Under the pieces are notes generated by a model that had not been told where the DNA came from, did not search any database, and saw nothing but the letters and a program-made list of their open reading frames with translations. From positions 62,001 to 126,000 of the forward strand of contig CAJTOI010000007.1 in assembly GCA_910577925.1 (NCBI GenBank): a stretch of DNA of 64,000 nucleotides, in the 5' to 3' direction. Positions within the stretch are counted from its first letter, which is position 1. Each line of letters starts with the position of its first letter. Positions 54,023 to 63,555 of the stretch are shown here, piece by piece. The position numbers were made by a program, and so were the translations under genes. Source of the stretch: an uncultured Roseburia sp. (GTDB lineage: Bacteria; Bacillota; Clostridia; Lachnospirales; Lachnospiraceae).

Positions 54023-55174
54023 ATGAAAAAGATTCCGTGGATGAAGCTGGCGGCAGTCTGGCTTGCGGCCTGCATGATTCCGGTCGGCGCGGTCAGGGCG
54101 ACGACGCAGGATGAAATAAACGATGCCAAAAACAGAATAGATGAACTTCAGGATGAAAAAGAAGAGGCCGAGGATCAGGTTGACACGATTACGGGCCGGC
54201 GCGAGGAGCTGGAGGGAAGTCTCGGGAGATTAAACGGGCAGCTTTCGGATATTGTCGGGCAGATAAACGATCTCGAACGGCAGCTTGCGGAGAAGGAAGC
54301 GGAGATTGACAAGGCCGAGGAGGAGCTTACGGCGGCCCAGGCGCGTTACGAACAGCAGTATGAAGACATGAAGGTGCGCATACAGTTCATGTATGAGAAC
54401 TCCGATACGAATGTCTGGCAAATGCTTTTCGAGTCGGCTTCCTTCACGGATTTTCTGAACCGCAGCGAGTATATCGCCGAAATCAACGCCTATGACCGTA
54501 ATATGCTGGAAAAGTTTGAGGCGCTGCGCGAAGAGATCGCAGAAAAAAAGCAGGGGCTTGAGGATCAGCGGACCGAGCTTGTCGCCATGCAGGAAAGCAT
54601 GAAGGAAAAGAGAAGTTCGGTGAACAGTCTGATCGCCGCGACACAGGGGGACCTTGAGCGGACGAAAAACGAGCTCTCAGACGCGCAGGCGAATGTGGAC
54701 GAGGTTTCGGAACGCCTCGCGAAGATGATCGAGTACGAAAAGGAGCTCGAGATTAAGAAGGCAAAAGAGGACGCTGCCAGGCTGGCTGCAATCAAAGCCC
54801 AGGAGCAGGAGGATACCTCAGGGGTCGTATATGTGCCGGAAACCAGCGACGCCTATCTGCTCGGAGCGATTATTCAGTGCGAATCCGGCGGAGAACCCTA
54901 TGAGGGGAAACTGGCGGTAGGGAGCGTGGTGATGAACCGCGTCAAGAGTTCCTATTTCCCGAATACGATTTCGGGGGTGATCTATCAGTCCGGTCAGTTT
55001 TCGCCGGTTGCGAGCGGGCGTCTTGCTTACTGTCTGCAGACGGGGGTGGATTCCTCCTGCATGCAGGCGGCGCAGGAAGTGCTGAACGGAAGGATCACGG
55101 TGAATTGTCTCTACTTTCGCGTGAACAACGGAATCATTCAGGGAACCGTGATCGGCAATCACGTATTTTACTGA
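54023..55174 (+). CDS. Secreted SleB-type cell-wall hydrolase with coiled coil
   Basis: Exported protein of 383 residues: signal peptide about 1-26 (ending AVRATT), a long coiled coil (about 28-260) with KVRIQFMYENSDTNVWQMLF, and a C-terminal SleB/CwlJ domain (LLGAIIQCESGGEPYEGKLAVGSVVMNRV with catalytic Glu; VNCLYFRVNNG). The SleB/CwlJ fold is found in spore cortex-lytic enzymes, though many Clostridia carry vegetative versions. The coiled coil closely resembles that of the M23 hydrolase at 19332-20618, including the RIQFMYEN phrase, so FtsEX may also control this enzyme. The start codon at 54023 has a GGGGAG ribosome site. Confidence 0.93.
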   Translation: MKKIPWMKLAAVWLAACMIPVGAVRATTQDEINDAKNRIDELQDEKEEAEDQVDTITGRREELEGSLGRLNGQLSDIVGQINDLERQLAEKEAEIDKAEEELTAAQARYEQQYEDMKVRIQFMYENSDTNVWQMLFESASFTDFLNRSEYIAEINAYDRNMLEKFEALREEIAEKKQGLEDQRTELVAMQESMKEKRSSVNSLIAATQGDLERTKNELSDAQANVDEVSERLAKMIEYEKELEIKKAKEDAARLAAIKAQEQEDTSGVVYVPETSDAYLLGAIIQCESGGEPYEGKLAVGSVVMNRVKSSYFPNTISGVIYQSGQFSPVASGRLAYCLQTGVDSSCMQAAQEVLNGRITVNCLYFRVNNGIIQGTVIGNHVFY

Positions 55175-55180
55175 CGGCGA

Positions 55181-55224
55181 AGAAGCGCTTTTTGTGTAAT
55201 ATTACCAAAAAGCGCTTCTTTTTT
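55181..55224 (+). terminator. Terminator of the SleB-type gene
   Basis: AGAAGCGCTTTTTG / CAAAAAGCGCTTCT perfect stem then six Ts. Confidence 0.9.
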
Positions 55225-55342
55225 GTATCAAAACGGTTTTTTGCATGATAATTTTTTAACAGGAAATTGAGAAAAAGAATGAAGGATGAAAAGAAGAAGA
55301 CTGTAAATAAAAGTTTGGGGCACTGAAAAAGCAAGAAACTTG

Positions 55343-55371
55343 TTGCAATTAAAGGTGAAATATGGTAGCAT
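55343..55371 (+). promoter_or_regulatory. Probable promoter of the thl operon
   Basis: TTGCAA (55343-55348), 17-bp spacer, TAGCAT (55366-55371), about 220 bp upstream of thl. This leaves a long leader in the gene-free stretch 55225-55593, which also contains the Rex site. Confidence 0.5.
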
Positions 55372-55487
55372 AAAAAAGTAGTCGAGAGGCTTGGAAAAAC
55401 GCCGGTTAAGATGAATATCTGCAGGAAAAGAGCGTTGCAGCAGAAAGAGTTAAGGCTTAAGTGCGCGTTTATTTTTTTGTAAAAAGA

Positions 55488-55505
55488 TTGTTAAAAAATT
55501 AACGG
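55488..55505 (+). promoter_or_regulatory. Rex operator
   Basis: TTGTTAA-AAAA-TTAACGG matches the Rex consensus TTGTTAA-N4-TTAACAA at all but the last two positions. In Clostridia Rex represses thl, crt-bcd-etf-hbd and related fermentation genes when NADH is low. It lies between the promoter and thl. Confidence 0.8.
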
Positions 55506-55593
55506 CGTTTTTCGGCGAATTTAATTTGAGAAGGAGACAAATTCTCTGCGGAATGCAGAGTTTTGTGCCGTAAGACTGAAAGGAGAATTCAAA

Positions 55594-56778
55594 ATGGCAA
55601 AGAAAGTAGTTTTAGCAGGCGCATGCCGTACGGCAATCGGTAAGATGGGTGGAGCACTGAGCAATATACCGGTGGCGGATCTGGGCGCAATCGTAATCAA
55701 GGAGGCGCTGAACAGAGCCGGAGTAAAACCGGAGCAGGTTGACGAGGTGCTGATGGGATGCGTAATCCAGGCGGCTCAGGGCCAGAACGTTGCACGTCAG
55801 TCCTCCATCAAGGCAGGTCTGCCGATTGAGGTTCCGGCGGTTACTTTAAATGTAGTGTGCGGTTCCGGATTAAAGTGTGTCAATGAAGCGGCTACTATGA
55901 TTCTCGCAGGCCAGGCAGACATTGTGGTTGCCGGCGGTATGGAGAATATGTCCATGGCTCCGTATGCTATGACAAAAGCTCGTTTTGGATATCGTATGAA
56001 CAATGCGACCATCATTGATACCATGGTAAACGACGCGCTTACCGATGCGTTTAACCACTATCACATGATGATCACCGCAGAGAACGTATGTGATAAATAC
56101 GGAATTACCCGCGAGGAGCTCGACGAGTTCTCCGTGAGCAGCCAGCAGAAATGCGAGAAGGCAATGGCTGAGGGCAAATTCAAAGATGAGATTGTACCGG
56201 TTCCGGTAAAAGTGAAAAAAGAGATGGTTGACTTTGTTACGGACGAGGGTCCGCGCGCGGGCACAACGATGGAGGCGCTTGCAAAGTTAAAATGCTGCTC
56301 CGGCAAAGAGGGCGGTTCCATCACGGCGGGAAATGCTTCCGGAATCAACGACGGCGCCGCTGCAATCGTTGTGATGAGTGAGGAGAAAGCAAAAGAGCTC
56401 GGCGTGACACCGATGGCTACCTGGGTGGCAGGCGCGCTCGGCGGCGTTGAGCCGGAGATCATGGGTGTAGGACCTGTGGCATCCACGAGAAAGGTATTGG
56501 AGAGAACCGGACTTACGATCGACGATATGGATCTGATCGAGGCAAACGAGGCGTTTGCGGCGCAGTCTATTGCAGTCGCAAGAGACTTAAAGTTCGACAT
56601 GTCCAAGGTTAACGTAAACGGCGGTGCGATTGCACTCGGACACCCGGTAGGCGCTTCCGGATGCCGTATCCTTGTGACTCTGTTACATGAGATGCAGAAG
56701 AGAGATGCAAAGAGAGGACTTGCTACGCTGTGTATCGGCGGCGGTATGGGATGCTCTACGATTGTTGAGAAATACTAA
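55594..56778 (+). CDS. thl: Acetyl-CoA acetyltransferase (thiolase)
   Basis: Thiolase II of 394 residues condensing two acetyl-CoA to acetoacetyl-CoA, first step of butyrate formation. Active-site Cys in [12 protein letters not shown], the motif [17 protein letters not shown] with His, and the second Cys in [16 protein letters not shown] stands before the ATG. Preceded by a Rex operator and followed by hbd; the operon is thl-hbd-bcd-etfB-etfA. Codon choice is strongly biased, as expected for high expression. Confidence 0.97.
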   Translation: MAKKVVLAGACRTAIGKMGGALSNIPVADLGAIVIKEALNRAGVKPEQVDEVLMGCVIQAAQGQNVARQSSIKAGLPIEVPAVTLNVVCGSGLKCVNEAATMILAGQADIVVAGGMENMSMAPYAMTKARFGYRMNNATIIDTMVNDALTDAFNHYHMMITAENVCDKYGITREELDEFSVSSQQKCEKAMAEGKFKDEIVPVPVKVKKEMVDFVTDEGPRAGTTMEALAKLKCCSGKEGGSITAGNASGINDGAAAIVVMSEEKAKELGVTPMATWVAGALGGVEPEIMGVGPVASTRKVLERTGLTIDDMDLIEANEAFAAQSIAVARDLKFDMSKVNVNGGAIALGHPVGASGCRILVTLLHEMQKRDAKRGLATLCIGGGMGCSTIVEKY

Positions 56779-56894
56779 TCGGCCGGGAAAAGTACCGAGA
56801 CGCCGCACCGGAGAGTGCGGTGCCTGGGTACTTCTGACCATGCATGAGAAAATGCAGTCACAATATATAAATTTCATTTTAGGAGGATTCAGCA

Positions 56895-57767
56895 ATGAAG
56901 GTTGGAGTAATTGGAGCAGGAACCATGGGACAGGGAATTGCAAAAGCATTTGCCCAGGTTGACGGATACGAGGTTGCACTCTGCGATATCAAGCAGGAGT
57001 GGGCAGATAACGGGAAAGCAAAAATCGAAAAAGGATATGCGAGACTCGTTGAAAAAGGAAAAATGACACAGGAGGCAGTGGATGCAATTCTTTCCAAAAT
57101 CACTGCCGGATTAAAAGAGAATCTCTGCGCAGACTGCGATTTGATCGTGGAGGCTGCATTTGAGAACATGGAAGTAAAGAAGACGACATTTGCGGAGTTA
57201 GACAAGATTGCAAAGCCGGAGTGCATCTTTGCGTCCAATACTTCAAGCCTTTCCATCACCGAGATCGGAAACGGACTTACCCGCCCGATGATCGGCATGC
57301 ATTTCTTCAACCCGGCAGACCGTATGAAGCTCATCGAGGTGATCGCAGGCGTAAATACCCCGGCCCAGACCGTAGATGCGATCAAGAAGATCTCCGAGGA
57401 GATCGGCAAGACACCGGTGCAGGTAAACGAGGCTGCGGGCTTTGTTGTAAACCGCATCCTGATTCCGATGATCAACGAGGCTGCATTCATTAAGATGGAA
57501 GGTGTTTCCGATATCGCCGGCATTGATACCGCTATGAAGCTCGGCGCAAATCACCCGATGGGACCGCTCGAGTTAGGCGACTTTATCGGTCTGGATATCT
57601 GCCTTGCAATCATGGACGTTCTCTACAATGAGACCGGAGACAGCAAATATCGTGCCTGCCCGCTGATCCGCAAGATGGTTCGCGGCGGCAACCTCGGCGC
57701 AAAGAGCGGCAAGGGCTTCTATGTATACAATGCAGACCGCACAAAGACACCGGTTGACGCACAGTAA
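56895..57767 (+). CDS. hbd: 3-hydroxybutyryl-CoA dehydrogenase
   Basis: NAD-dependent dehydrogenase of 290 residues, acetoacetyl-CoA to 3-hydroxybutyryl-CoA. Rossmann motif GVIGAGTMGQGIAKAF, catalytic His region GMHFFNPADRMKLIEVI, and substrate domain GFVVNRILIPMINEA and NHPMGPLELGDFIGLD. AGGAGG stands before ATG 56895. The enoyl-CoA hydratase gene (crt) that would act next is not present between hbd and bcd. Confidence 0.97.
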   Translation: MKVGVIGAGTMGQGIAKAFAQVDGYEVALCDIKQEWADNGKAKIEKGYARLVEKGKMTQEAVDAILSKITAGLKENLCADCDLIVEAAFENMEVKKTTFAELDKIAKPECIFASNTSSLSITEIGNGLTRPMIGMHFFNPADRMKLIEVIAGVNTPAQTVDAIKKISEEIGKTPVQVNEAAGFVVNRILIPMINEAAFIKMEGVSDIAGIDTAMKLGANHPMGPLELGDFIGLDICLAIMDVLYNETGDSKYRACPLIRKMVRGGNLGAKSGKGFYVYNADRTKTPVDAQ

Positions 57768-57834
57768 GATTGTCCGGCCGAAGGCTGACAGATGCGTACT
57801 TTTATAAAATCATAAAATGGAGGAATTTTAGATC

Positions 57835-58989
57835 ATGGATTTTGCTTTAGATAAAAAACATGAAATGGCGCGTTCTCTTTTCAGAGAATTTGCTGAAAAC
57901 GAAGTAAAACCTCTGGCTCAGGAAGTTGACGAGACAGAAGAGTTCCCGATGGAGACCGTGAAGAAAATGCAGAAGCTGGGCTTTATGGGGATTCCGGTAC
58001 CGAAGGAGTACGGCGGACAGGGCTGCGACCCGCTTACATATGTGATGTGCGTGGAGGAGCTCTCCAAGGTCTGCGCAACCACAGGCGTTGTGGTATCCGC
58101 TCACACTTCCCTCTGTATCGACCCGATTCTGACCTACGGAACAGAGGAGCAGAAACAGAAATACGTGAAAGCGCTTGCAACGGGCGAGAAGCTCGGCGCA
58201 TTTGCACTGACCGAGCCGGGCGCAGGTACCGACGCGCAGGGCGCGGTGACAAAGGCTGTGTTAGACGGTGACGAGTGGGTATTAAACGGCTCCAAATGCT
58301 TTATCACAAACGGTAAGGTGGCCGATGTTTATATCGTGATCGCGATCACGAGCGTGACCGAGGACAAGAGAGGCAGAAAGAAAAAGAACTTCTCCGCATT
58401 TATCGTGGATAAGGGAGCTCCGGGCTTTTCTTTCGGAACAAAAGAGAAAAAGATGGGTATCCGCGGTTCGTCTACCTACGAGCTGATTTTCGAGGATTGC
58501 AGAATCCCGAAGGAGAACCTGCTCGGCGCACAGGGAAAAGGATTCCCGATTGCAATGCATACATTAGACGGCGGACGTATCGGTATCGCTGCACAGGCTC
58601 TCGGAATTGCAGAGGGCGCGCTTGACCGCGCGGTTGCATACACCAAAGAGAGAAAACAGTTCGGACGTTCGATTGCACAGCAGCAGAACACCCAGTTCAA
58701 GCTGGCGGATATGGCGGCGAGAATCGAGGCTGCACAGCTTCTTGTATACAAAGCGGCGATGGCGAAAGCAACTCAGAAAGTATACTCCGTTGAGGCTGCC
58801 AAGGCAAAATTATTTGCGGCAGAGACGGCAATGGCTGTCACCACAGAGGTTGTTCAGCTGTTCGGCGGTTACGGATATATCAGAGAGTACGATGTAGAAC
58901 GTATGATGCGTGATGCGAAGATTACCGAGATTTACGAGGGAACCAGCGAGGTTCAGCGTATGGTTATCTCCGGAGCATTGTTGAAATGA
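57835..58989 (+). CDS. bcd: Butyryl-CoA dehydrogenase
   Basis: FAD-dependent short-chain acyl-CoA dehydrogenase of 384 residues reducing crotonyl-CoA to butyryl-CoA, in complex with EtfBA. FAD/substrate motifs FALTEPGAGTDAQGAV, the region LDGGRIGIAAQALG, FGGYGYIREYDVERMMRDAKI and the end ITEIYEGTSEVQRMVI with the catalytic Glu. GGAGG precedes the ATG. With EtfBA it carries out electron bifurcation to ferredoxin in Clostridia. Confidence 0.97.
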   Translation: MDFALDKKHEMARSLFREFAENEVKPLAQEVDETEEFPMETVKKMQKLGFMGIPVPKEYGGQGCDPLTYVMCVEELSKVCATTGVVVSAHTSLCIDPILTYGTEEQKQKYVKALATGEKLGAFALTEPGAGTDAQGAVTKAVLDGDEWVLNGSKCFITNGKVADVYIVIAITSVTEDKRGRKKKNFSAFIVDKGAPGFSFGTKEKKMGIRGSSTYELIFEDCRIPKENLLGAQGKGFPIAMHTLDGGRIGIAAQALGIAEGALDRAVAYTKERKQFGRSIAQQQNTQFKLADMAARIEAAQLLVYKAAMAKATQKVYSVEAAKAKLFAAETAMAVTTEVVQLFGGYGYIREYDVERMMRDAKITEIYEGTSEVQRMVISGALLK

Positions 58990-59032
58990 CAGAAATCCGC
59001 AAAAATTATAAAAAATAAGGAGTGAATATACC

Positions 59033-59815
59033 GTGAAGATAGTTGTATGTATTAAACAGGTACCCGATACCAAGGGCGGTGTGAAATTTAACCCGGACGG
59101 TACATTAGACAGAGCTGCGATGCTTACCATCATGAACCCGGATGACAAAGCAGGACTCGAGGCGGCGCTCAGATTAAAAGAGCAGTACGGAGCGGAGGTT
59201 ACCGTGATTACCATGGGACTTCCGAAAGCAGACGAAGTGCTTCGCGAGGCAATGGCAATGGGTGCCGACAAGGGAATCCTTGTGACAGACAGAGTGCTGG
59301 GCGGTGCCGACACCTGGGCTACCTCCACTACGATTGCAGGGGCAATCCGTAATCTGGAATATGATTTGATCATCACCGGACGTCAGGCGATTGACGGTGA
59401 TACCGCACAGGTAGGACCGCAGATTGCGGAACATCTCGGGCTGCCGGTAATTTCCTATGCGCAGGATATTAAGATTGAGGGCGATTCCGTGATTGTACAG
59501 CGCCAGTATGAGGACAGATACCATGAGTTAAAGGCAAAGATGCCGTGTCTGATCACAGCCCTTTCCGAGCTGAATGAGCCGCGTTACATGACACCCGGCG
59601 GAATCTTCGATGCATATGACGGCGAAGTGACCGTGTGGGGAAGAGCAGATTTAAAGGATGTGGATGATTCGGACCTTGGTCTGAAAGGCTCTCCGACCAA
59701 AATCGCAAAGGCATCCGACAAGGTGCGCAAGGGTGTAGGAGAGAAGGTAAACCTTGACACAGACGAATCCGTTGCTTACTTAATCGGTAAATTCAAAGAG
59801 AAACACATTATCTAA
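59033..59815 (+). CDS. etfB: Electron transfer flavoprotein beta subunit
   Basis: Beta subunit of 260 residues. It begins MKIVVCIKQVPDTKG and contains TGRQAIDGDTAQVGPQIAEHL (AMP/FAD-binding family signature) and KAKMPCLITALSELNEPRYM. Together with EtfA it binds the bifurcating FAD in the butyryl-CoA dehydrogenase complex. AAGGAG stands before the start codon; etfA begins 17 bp after the stop. Confidence 0.97.
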   Translation: MKIVVCIKQVPDTKGGVKFNPDGTLDRAAMLTIMNPDDKAGLEAALRLKEQYGAEVTVITMGLPKADEVLREAMAMGADKGILVTDRVLGGADTWATSTTIAGAIRNLEYDLIITGRQAIDGDTAQVGPQIAEHLGLPVISYAQDIKIEGDSVIVQRQYEDRYHELKAKMPCLITALSELNEPRYMTPGGIFDAYDGEVTVWGRADLKDVDDSDLGLKGSPTKIAKASDKVRKGVGEKVNLDTDESVAYLIGKFKEKHII

Positions 59816-59832
59816 TAAAAAAAGGAAAAGTG

Positions 59833-60882
59833 GTGAATAAAATGGGTTTAGAAGAATTTAAGGGAGTATATGTCTTTGCACAGCAGGTTGACAACGTGCT
59901 GGACGGCGTTGCATTCGAGCTGCTCGGAAAAGGAAAAGACCTTGCAAAAGACTTAAATACAGATGTGACAGCAGTATTAATCGGTTCCGGCGTAAAGGAT
60001 CTTGCAGACCAGCTTGCGGTATACGGCGCCGACAAGGTGATCGTTGTGGACGATCCGGAGTTAAAGGAGTATCGGACAGAGCCGTACGCACATGCACTGG
60101 CATCCGTGATTGACAAATATAAGCCGGAAATCATGCTGGTCGGCGCTACCGCAATCGGACGTGACCTTGGACCGACCGTTTCCGCGCGTGTAAAGACCGG
60201 TCTTACCGCAGACTGTACCGTGCTTGAGATCGGAGATTTCCCGCTCAATGCGGCTCCGGATCAGGAGCAGTCACATAATCAGCTGCTTATGACACGTCCC
60301 GCGTTCGGCGGAAACACGATCGCGACGATCGCATGCCCCTACAACCGTCCGCAGATGGCAACGGTTCGCCCGGGCGTTATGCAGAAAATCGCTCCGATTG
60401 AGGGCGCAAAGGCCAATATCGAGGAGTTCAATCCGGGATTTACACCGGACAGCAGATATGTTGAGATTTTGAATGTTGTAAAGGCAGTGAAGAACACCGC
60501 GAACATCATGGAGGCAAAGGTACTCGTATCCGGCGGACGCGGTGTCGGCTCCAAGGAGAACTTCAAGCTGCTTGAAGAACTTGCAGAGGTACTCGGCGGT
60601 ACCGTGAGCTGCTCCCGTGCCGTTGTGGAGAACGGCTGGCAGCCGCAGGATCTGCAGGTGGGACAGACCGGTAAGACCGTTCGCCCGCAGATTTACTTCG
60701 CAATCGGTATCTCCGGAGCAATCCAGCATGTGGCCGGTATGGAAGATTCCGACCTCATTGTTGCGATTAACAAGGACGAGGATGCGCCGATTTTCGATGT
60801 TGCCGATTACGGTTTAGTCGGAGATCTGAACAAGATTGTTCCGGCGCTGACGGCAGCTTTGAAAGCAGAGACGGGCAAATAA
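59833..60882 (+). CDS. etfA: Electron transfer flavoprotein alpha subunit
   Basis: Alpha subunit of about 349 residues. C-terminal FAD-binding domain with [20 protein letters not shown], the motif [16 protein letters not shown] and the final [24 protein letters not shown] 59833 is taken as start because AAAGGA lies 6 bp before it; GTG 59830 and ATG 59842 are alternatives. It is the last gene of the operon, closed by a strong terminator. Confidence 0.96.
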   Translation: MNKMGLEEFKGVYVFAQQVDNVLDGVAFELLGKGKDLAKDLNTDVTAVLIGSGVKDLADQLAVYGADKVIVVDDPELKEYRTEPYAHALASVIDKYKPEIMLVGATAIGRDLGPTVSARVKTGLTADCTVLEIGDFPLNAAPDQEQSHNQLLMTRPAFGGNTIATIACPYNRPQMATVRPGVMQKIAPIEGAKANIEEFNPGFTPDSRYVEILNVVKAVKNTANIMEAKVLVSGGRGVGSKENFKLLEELAEVLGGTVSCSRAVVENGWQPQDLQVGQTGKTVRPQIYFAIGISGAIQHVAGMEDSDLIVAINKDEDAPIFDVADYGLVGDLNKIVPALTAALKAETGK

Positions 60883-60916
60883 GTTTTTGTGCGACAGATA
60901 AAATCAGTCATTACGT

Positions 60917-60964
60917 AAAATGCAGTACCGGCGGGGGATAACTTTGCCGGCACTGCATTTTTTT
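60917..60964 (+). terminator. Terminator of the butyrate-pathway operon
   Basis: AAAATGCAGT-CCGGC...GCCGG-ACTGCATTTTTTT, long stem and T run. Confidence 0.9.
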
Positions 60965-61073
60965 GTATGATAAGATTTGAGCGCCGGATATTCTTGAAAA
61001 AGTCCCACATTTGTGGTAGCATAAGTTTACAGGCAGGTGACATAGCTGTGTGAGACCGTTAGGAGGACAGCAT

Positions 61074-61922
61074 ATGTCAATACAAAACAAAACGTTTCAG
61101 GAACTGGATCTGTGCAACTCGTTTTTGTTTGCCGCGGCTTTGGAACAGCCGGAAATCTGCCGGTTGGTGCTGGAGATTATCTTAGGCTGTAAGATGCCGG
61201 AGGTAAAGGTGCATGCGGAGCACAGTGTGCTGGTCAGCTCGGACTTTCGGAGTGTTCGGTTTGACGTGTATGCGAGCGATAAACTGCAGGTCGCGTATGA
61301 CGTGGAAGCACAGAACGAAAATGAAGGAAATCTGCCGAAACGGAGCCGCTACTATCAGGCGGAGATGGATGTGTCGTCGCTGAAGCCGGGGGAGGGCTTT
61401 AACGAATTAAAACCGGGCTACGTGATTTTTATCTGCACATTCGACCCGTTTGGGAAGGGGCAGTACCGCTACACGTTTGAGGAGCGCTGTCTGGAATGCG
61501 ACCTTGCGCTCGGAGATGAGACGCGAAAGATATTTCTGAACACAAAAGGGAGAAACGATGCGGAGGTACCGGCGGAGCTCGTACATTTCCTGAAATACAT
61601 GGAAGAGAGCACCGACACGTATGTGTCACAGGTGACGGAACATTCAATCATTCAGCTGCATGAGTGGGTAACGGAGCTCAAAAGATGGCGGGAACTGGAG
61701 GGACGTTTTATGACAGGTGAAGAACTGATGAGACAGCGGGAACGAAAAGGCAGACTGGCGGGCAGAGCGGAATCAATTCTTGAACTTTTAGAGGATTGCG
61801 GCGCGGTGCCGGAGAGCCTGAAAGAGCAGATCGGGGAGCAGAAAGATATCGGGGTGCTGACACGCTGGCATAAACTTTCTGCGAAAGTCGACTCGGTCGA
61901 GCAATTTATGGAACAGATGTAA
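61074..61922 (+). CDS. Rpn-family PD-(D/E)XK nuclease (transposase-like)
   Basis: Protein of 282 residues of the Rpn/PDDEXK_2 family, often labelled putative transposase. It begins with a TFQELDLCNSFLFAAAL helix. The nuclease core has FRSVRFDVYASD and VAYDVEAQNENEGNLPKRSRYYQ, giving the Asp, Glu-x-Gln and Tyr-Gln pattern of the family, then YVIFICTFDPFGKG. A helical C-terminus ends in a charged tail. The core looks intact. AGGAGG stands 7 bp before ATG 61074. No terminal repeats flank the gene, so it is not part of a recognisable insertion sequence. Confidence 0.9.
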   Translation: MSIQNKTFQELDLCNSFLFAAALEQPEICRLVLEIILGCKMPEVKVHAEHSVLVSSDFRSVRFDVYASDKLQVAYDVEAQNENEGNLPKRSRYYQAEMDVSSLKPGEGFNELKPGYVIFICTFDPFGKGQYRYTFEERCLECDLALGDETRKIFLNTKGRNDAEVPAELVHFLKYMEESTDTYVSQVTEHSIIQLHEWVTELKRWRELEGRFMTGEELMRQRERKGRLAGRAESILELLEDCGAVPESLKEQIGEQKDIGVLTRWHKLSAKVDSVEQFMEQM

Positions 61923-61951
61923 TCATTTCAAAGTCATATCAGAAATTTCAG

Positions 61952-62022
61952 GGCGCTGTCTCGGCAGCGCCGTCGATTAAAATCAATTTCAATGATATCA
62001 TTATTCACACAATCAATTTCAA
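61952..62022. other. Hairpin and 12-bp direct repeats upstream of the ECF gene
   Basis: GGCGCTG/CAGCGCC (61952-61971) forms a hairpin after the Rpn gene. AATCAATTTCAA occurs at 61981-61992 and again at 62011-62022, exactly 30 bp apart; a looser form lies at 61921-61931. Possibly regulator half-sites. Confidence 0.35.
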
Positions 62023-62055
62023 CCACACGGCGAAACCTGCCTGCAGAAAGGGAAT

Positions 62056-62084
62056 TTGCCATTCCTCTAAAAAAGTGCTATACT
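62056..62084 (+). promoter_or_regulatory. Promoter of the ECF S-component gene
   Basis: TTGCCA (62056-62061), 17-bp spacer, TATACT (62079-62084). Confidence 0.65.
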
Positions 62085-62172
62085 GCATAAAGCGGTGCAA
62101 AGACTTCTGACGTTACCGGGAGAAAGCCGCACGCGCAGAATATAAAATAGCGTAGAAAAGAGGAAGAGACCA

Positions 62173-62766
62173 ATGAATCAATCAAAATTTTCCACGAAAT
62201 ATCTCGTGGAGCTGGCGTTGCTTGTCGCCGTTGTATTGCTCATGGCTTTTACCCCGATTGGCTACATCAAAACGTTAGGGCTCGAGATTACGTTGATTGT
62301 TGTGCCGGTTGCGGTAGGAGCCGTCGTGCTGGGACCCGCGGCCGGTGCGATTTTAGGAGGCGTGTTCGGTGTCACGAGCTTTATCCAGTGCTTCGGAATG
62401 AGCGCGTTCGGAACCGTGCTGCTGGGAATCAACCCGGTATACACGTTTCTTGTTTGCGTGCCGACCCGTATTCTGGAGGGGCTGCTGACAGGCTATCTCT
62501 ATAAAGGCCTGCGTCAGACAAGACTGAACGCAAACGTATCCGTGACGCTTGCAAATCTTTGCTGTCCGATTTTAAATACCGCGTTTTTTATGGGAACGCT
62601 TGTGACGCTGTTTGCCGGAACCATGCGGGAACAGTTCGGGATGACAAAAGCGATTCCGTTTATCGTCGGTTTTGTGGGGATAAACGGTCTTGTGGAGGCG
62701 CTGGTGTGCTTTGCAGTCGGCGCCGGTGTGTCGATTGCGCTCAAGAAGGCGCTGCGTTATTCGTGA
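62173..62766 (+). CDS. ECF transporter S component
   Basis: Membrane protein of 197 residues with about six hydrophobic helices. The N-terminal KYLVELALLVAVVLLMAFTPIG and the following LGLEITLIVVPVAVGAVVLGPAAGAILGG match the substrate-binding (S) subunits of energy-coupling-factor importers, closest in pattern to the pantothenate/unknown-substrate group. It would use a shared EcfAA'T module encoded elsewhere. The substrate is not deducible. It stands alone between its promoter and a terminator. Confidence 0.85.
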   Translation: MNQSKFSTKYLVELALLVAVVLLMAFTPIGYIKTLGLEITLIVVPVAVGAVVLGPAAGAILGGVFGVTSFIQCFGMSAFGTVLLGINPVYTFLVCVPTRILEGLLTGYLYKGLRQTRLNANVSVTLANLCCPILNTAFFMGTLVTLFAGTMREQFGMTKAIPFIVGFVGINGLVEALVCFAVGAGVSIALKKALRYS

Positions 62767-62804
62767 AAGATAAATATCAAAAAACAACAGAAGAATCATT
62801 ACAT

Positions 62805-62849
62805 ACGGATGCGGCGCGATGCAGAAGCAAAGCGCTGCATCCGTTTTTT
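62805..62849 (+). terminator. Terminator of the ECF gene
   Basis: ACGGATGC / GCATCCGT stem with a structured loop then six Ts. Confidence 0.8.
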
Positions 62850-63038
62850 GTCTCAAAGATTCTGACACCCGAATCCGCAGACAAAAACATGCGCAATCAG
62901 GACTTGAAAATAAAAAAACAGGACTTATTTTTTATAGAACATACCGGAGACAGAGGCTATAATAGCAGTAGCCGGCAGAATGATTGGAACGGTAAAAACA
63001 GATGCATGCTGCATTTGGGAAAGGTCAGGAGGATTGAG

Positions 63039-63458
63039 ATGAAGCTTGAAGCGGAAAAGATTTTAAGCATACATGCCCGGTGTGCTTCGGAATTTGAGGT
63101 GAAAGATGACGGCGCGGGATTCCTTCGGGTGATTCCGATAACGGGCGGGACGTTTGAGGGGAAGATAAGCGGCGAGGTCATTTCCGGCGGGGCCGACTGG
63201 AATACGGCAAGAGAAAACGGGATCAGCCATGTATTTGCAAAATATCTGCTCAAAACAGACGACGGTGTCTATATTGCAGTCGAGAATGAAGGAAAAATAG
63301 ATTTTTCCGATACGGCGCAGATGATTAAGACGGCGCCGCGTTTTCAGACAGACGATAAGGGCAGATACGCATGGCTTAATACCGGAGTTTATGTCGGAGC
63401 GCTGGAGGGCGGCAGCGAGCCGGGAAGTGTGGAAATCACGGTTTACCGTCTCGCCTGA
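63039..63458 (+). CDS. DUF3237 family protein
   Basis: Small cytoplasmic protein of 139 residues. LRVIPITGGTFEGKISGEVISGG followed by GADWN, YLLKTDDGVYIAVENEGKID and YAWLNTGVYVGALEGGSE are the typical DUF3237 pattern (beta barrel of unknown function). ATG 63039 has AGGAGG 6 bp upstream; the frame is open further upstream but overlaps the ECF gene out of frame. A TATAAT at 62958-62963 may belong to its promoter, but no clear -35 is present. Confidence 0.85.
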   Translation: MKLEAEKILSIHARCASEFEVKDDGAGFLRVIPITGGTFEGKISGEVISGGADWNTARENGISHVFAKYLLKTDDGVYIAVENEGKIDFSDTAQMIKTAPRFQTDDKGRYAWLNTGVYVGALEGGSEPGSVEITVYRLA

Positions 63459-63555
63459 GCGAGCCGGGGGCACGGAAAACCGGGGCCGAAATACCGGTAT
63501 TGATCGTGTGATTCTTGTAGTATAAAATAAGATAAGGGTAAGGAGCAGACAGTCA

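Noticed and set aside
61074..61922. Insertion sequence
   Set aside because: The product belongs to the Rpn/PD-(D/E)XK family often named transposase, but no terminal inverted repeats or target duplications flank it.
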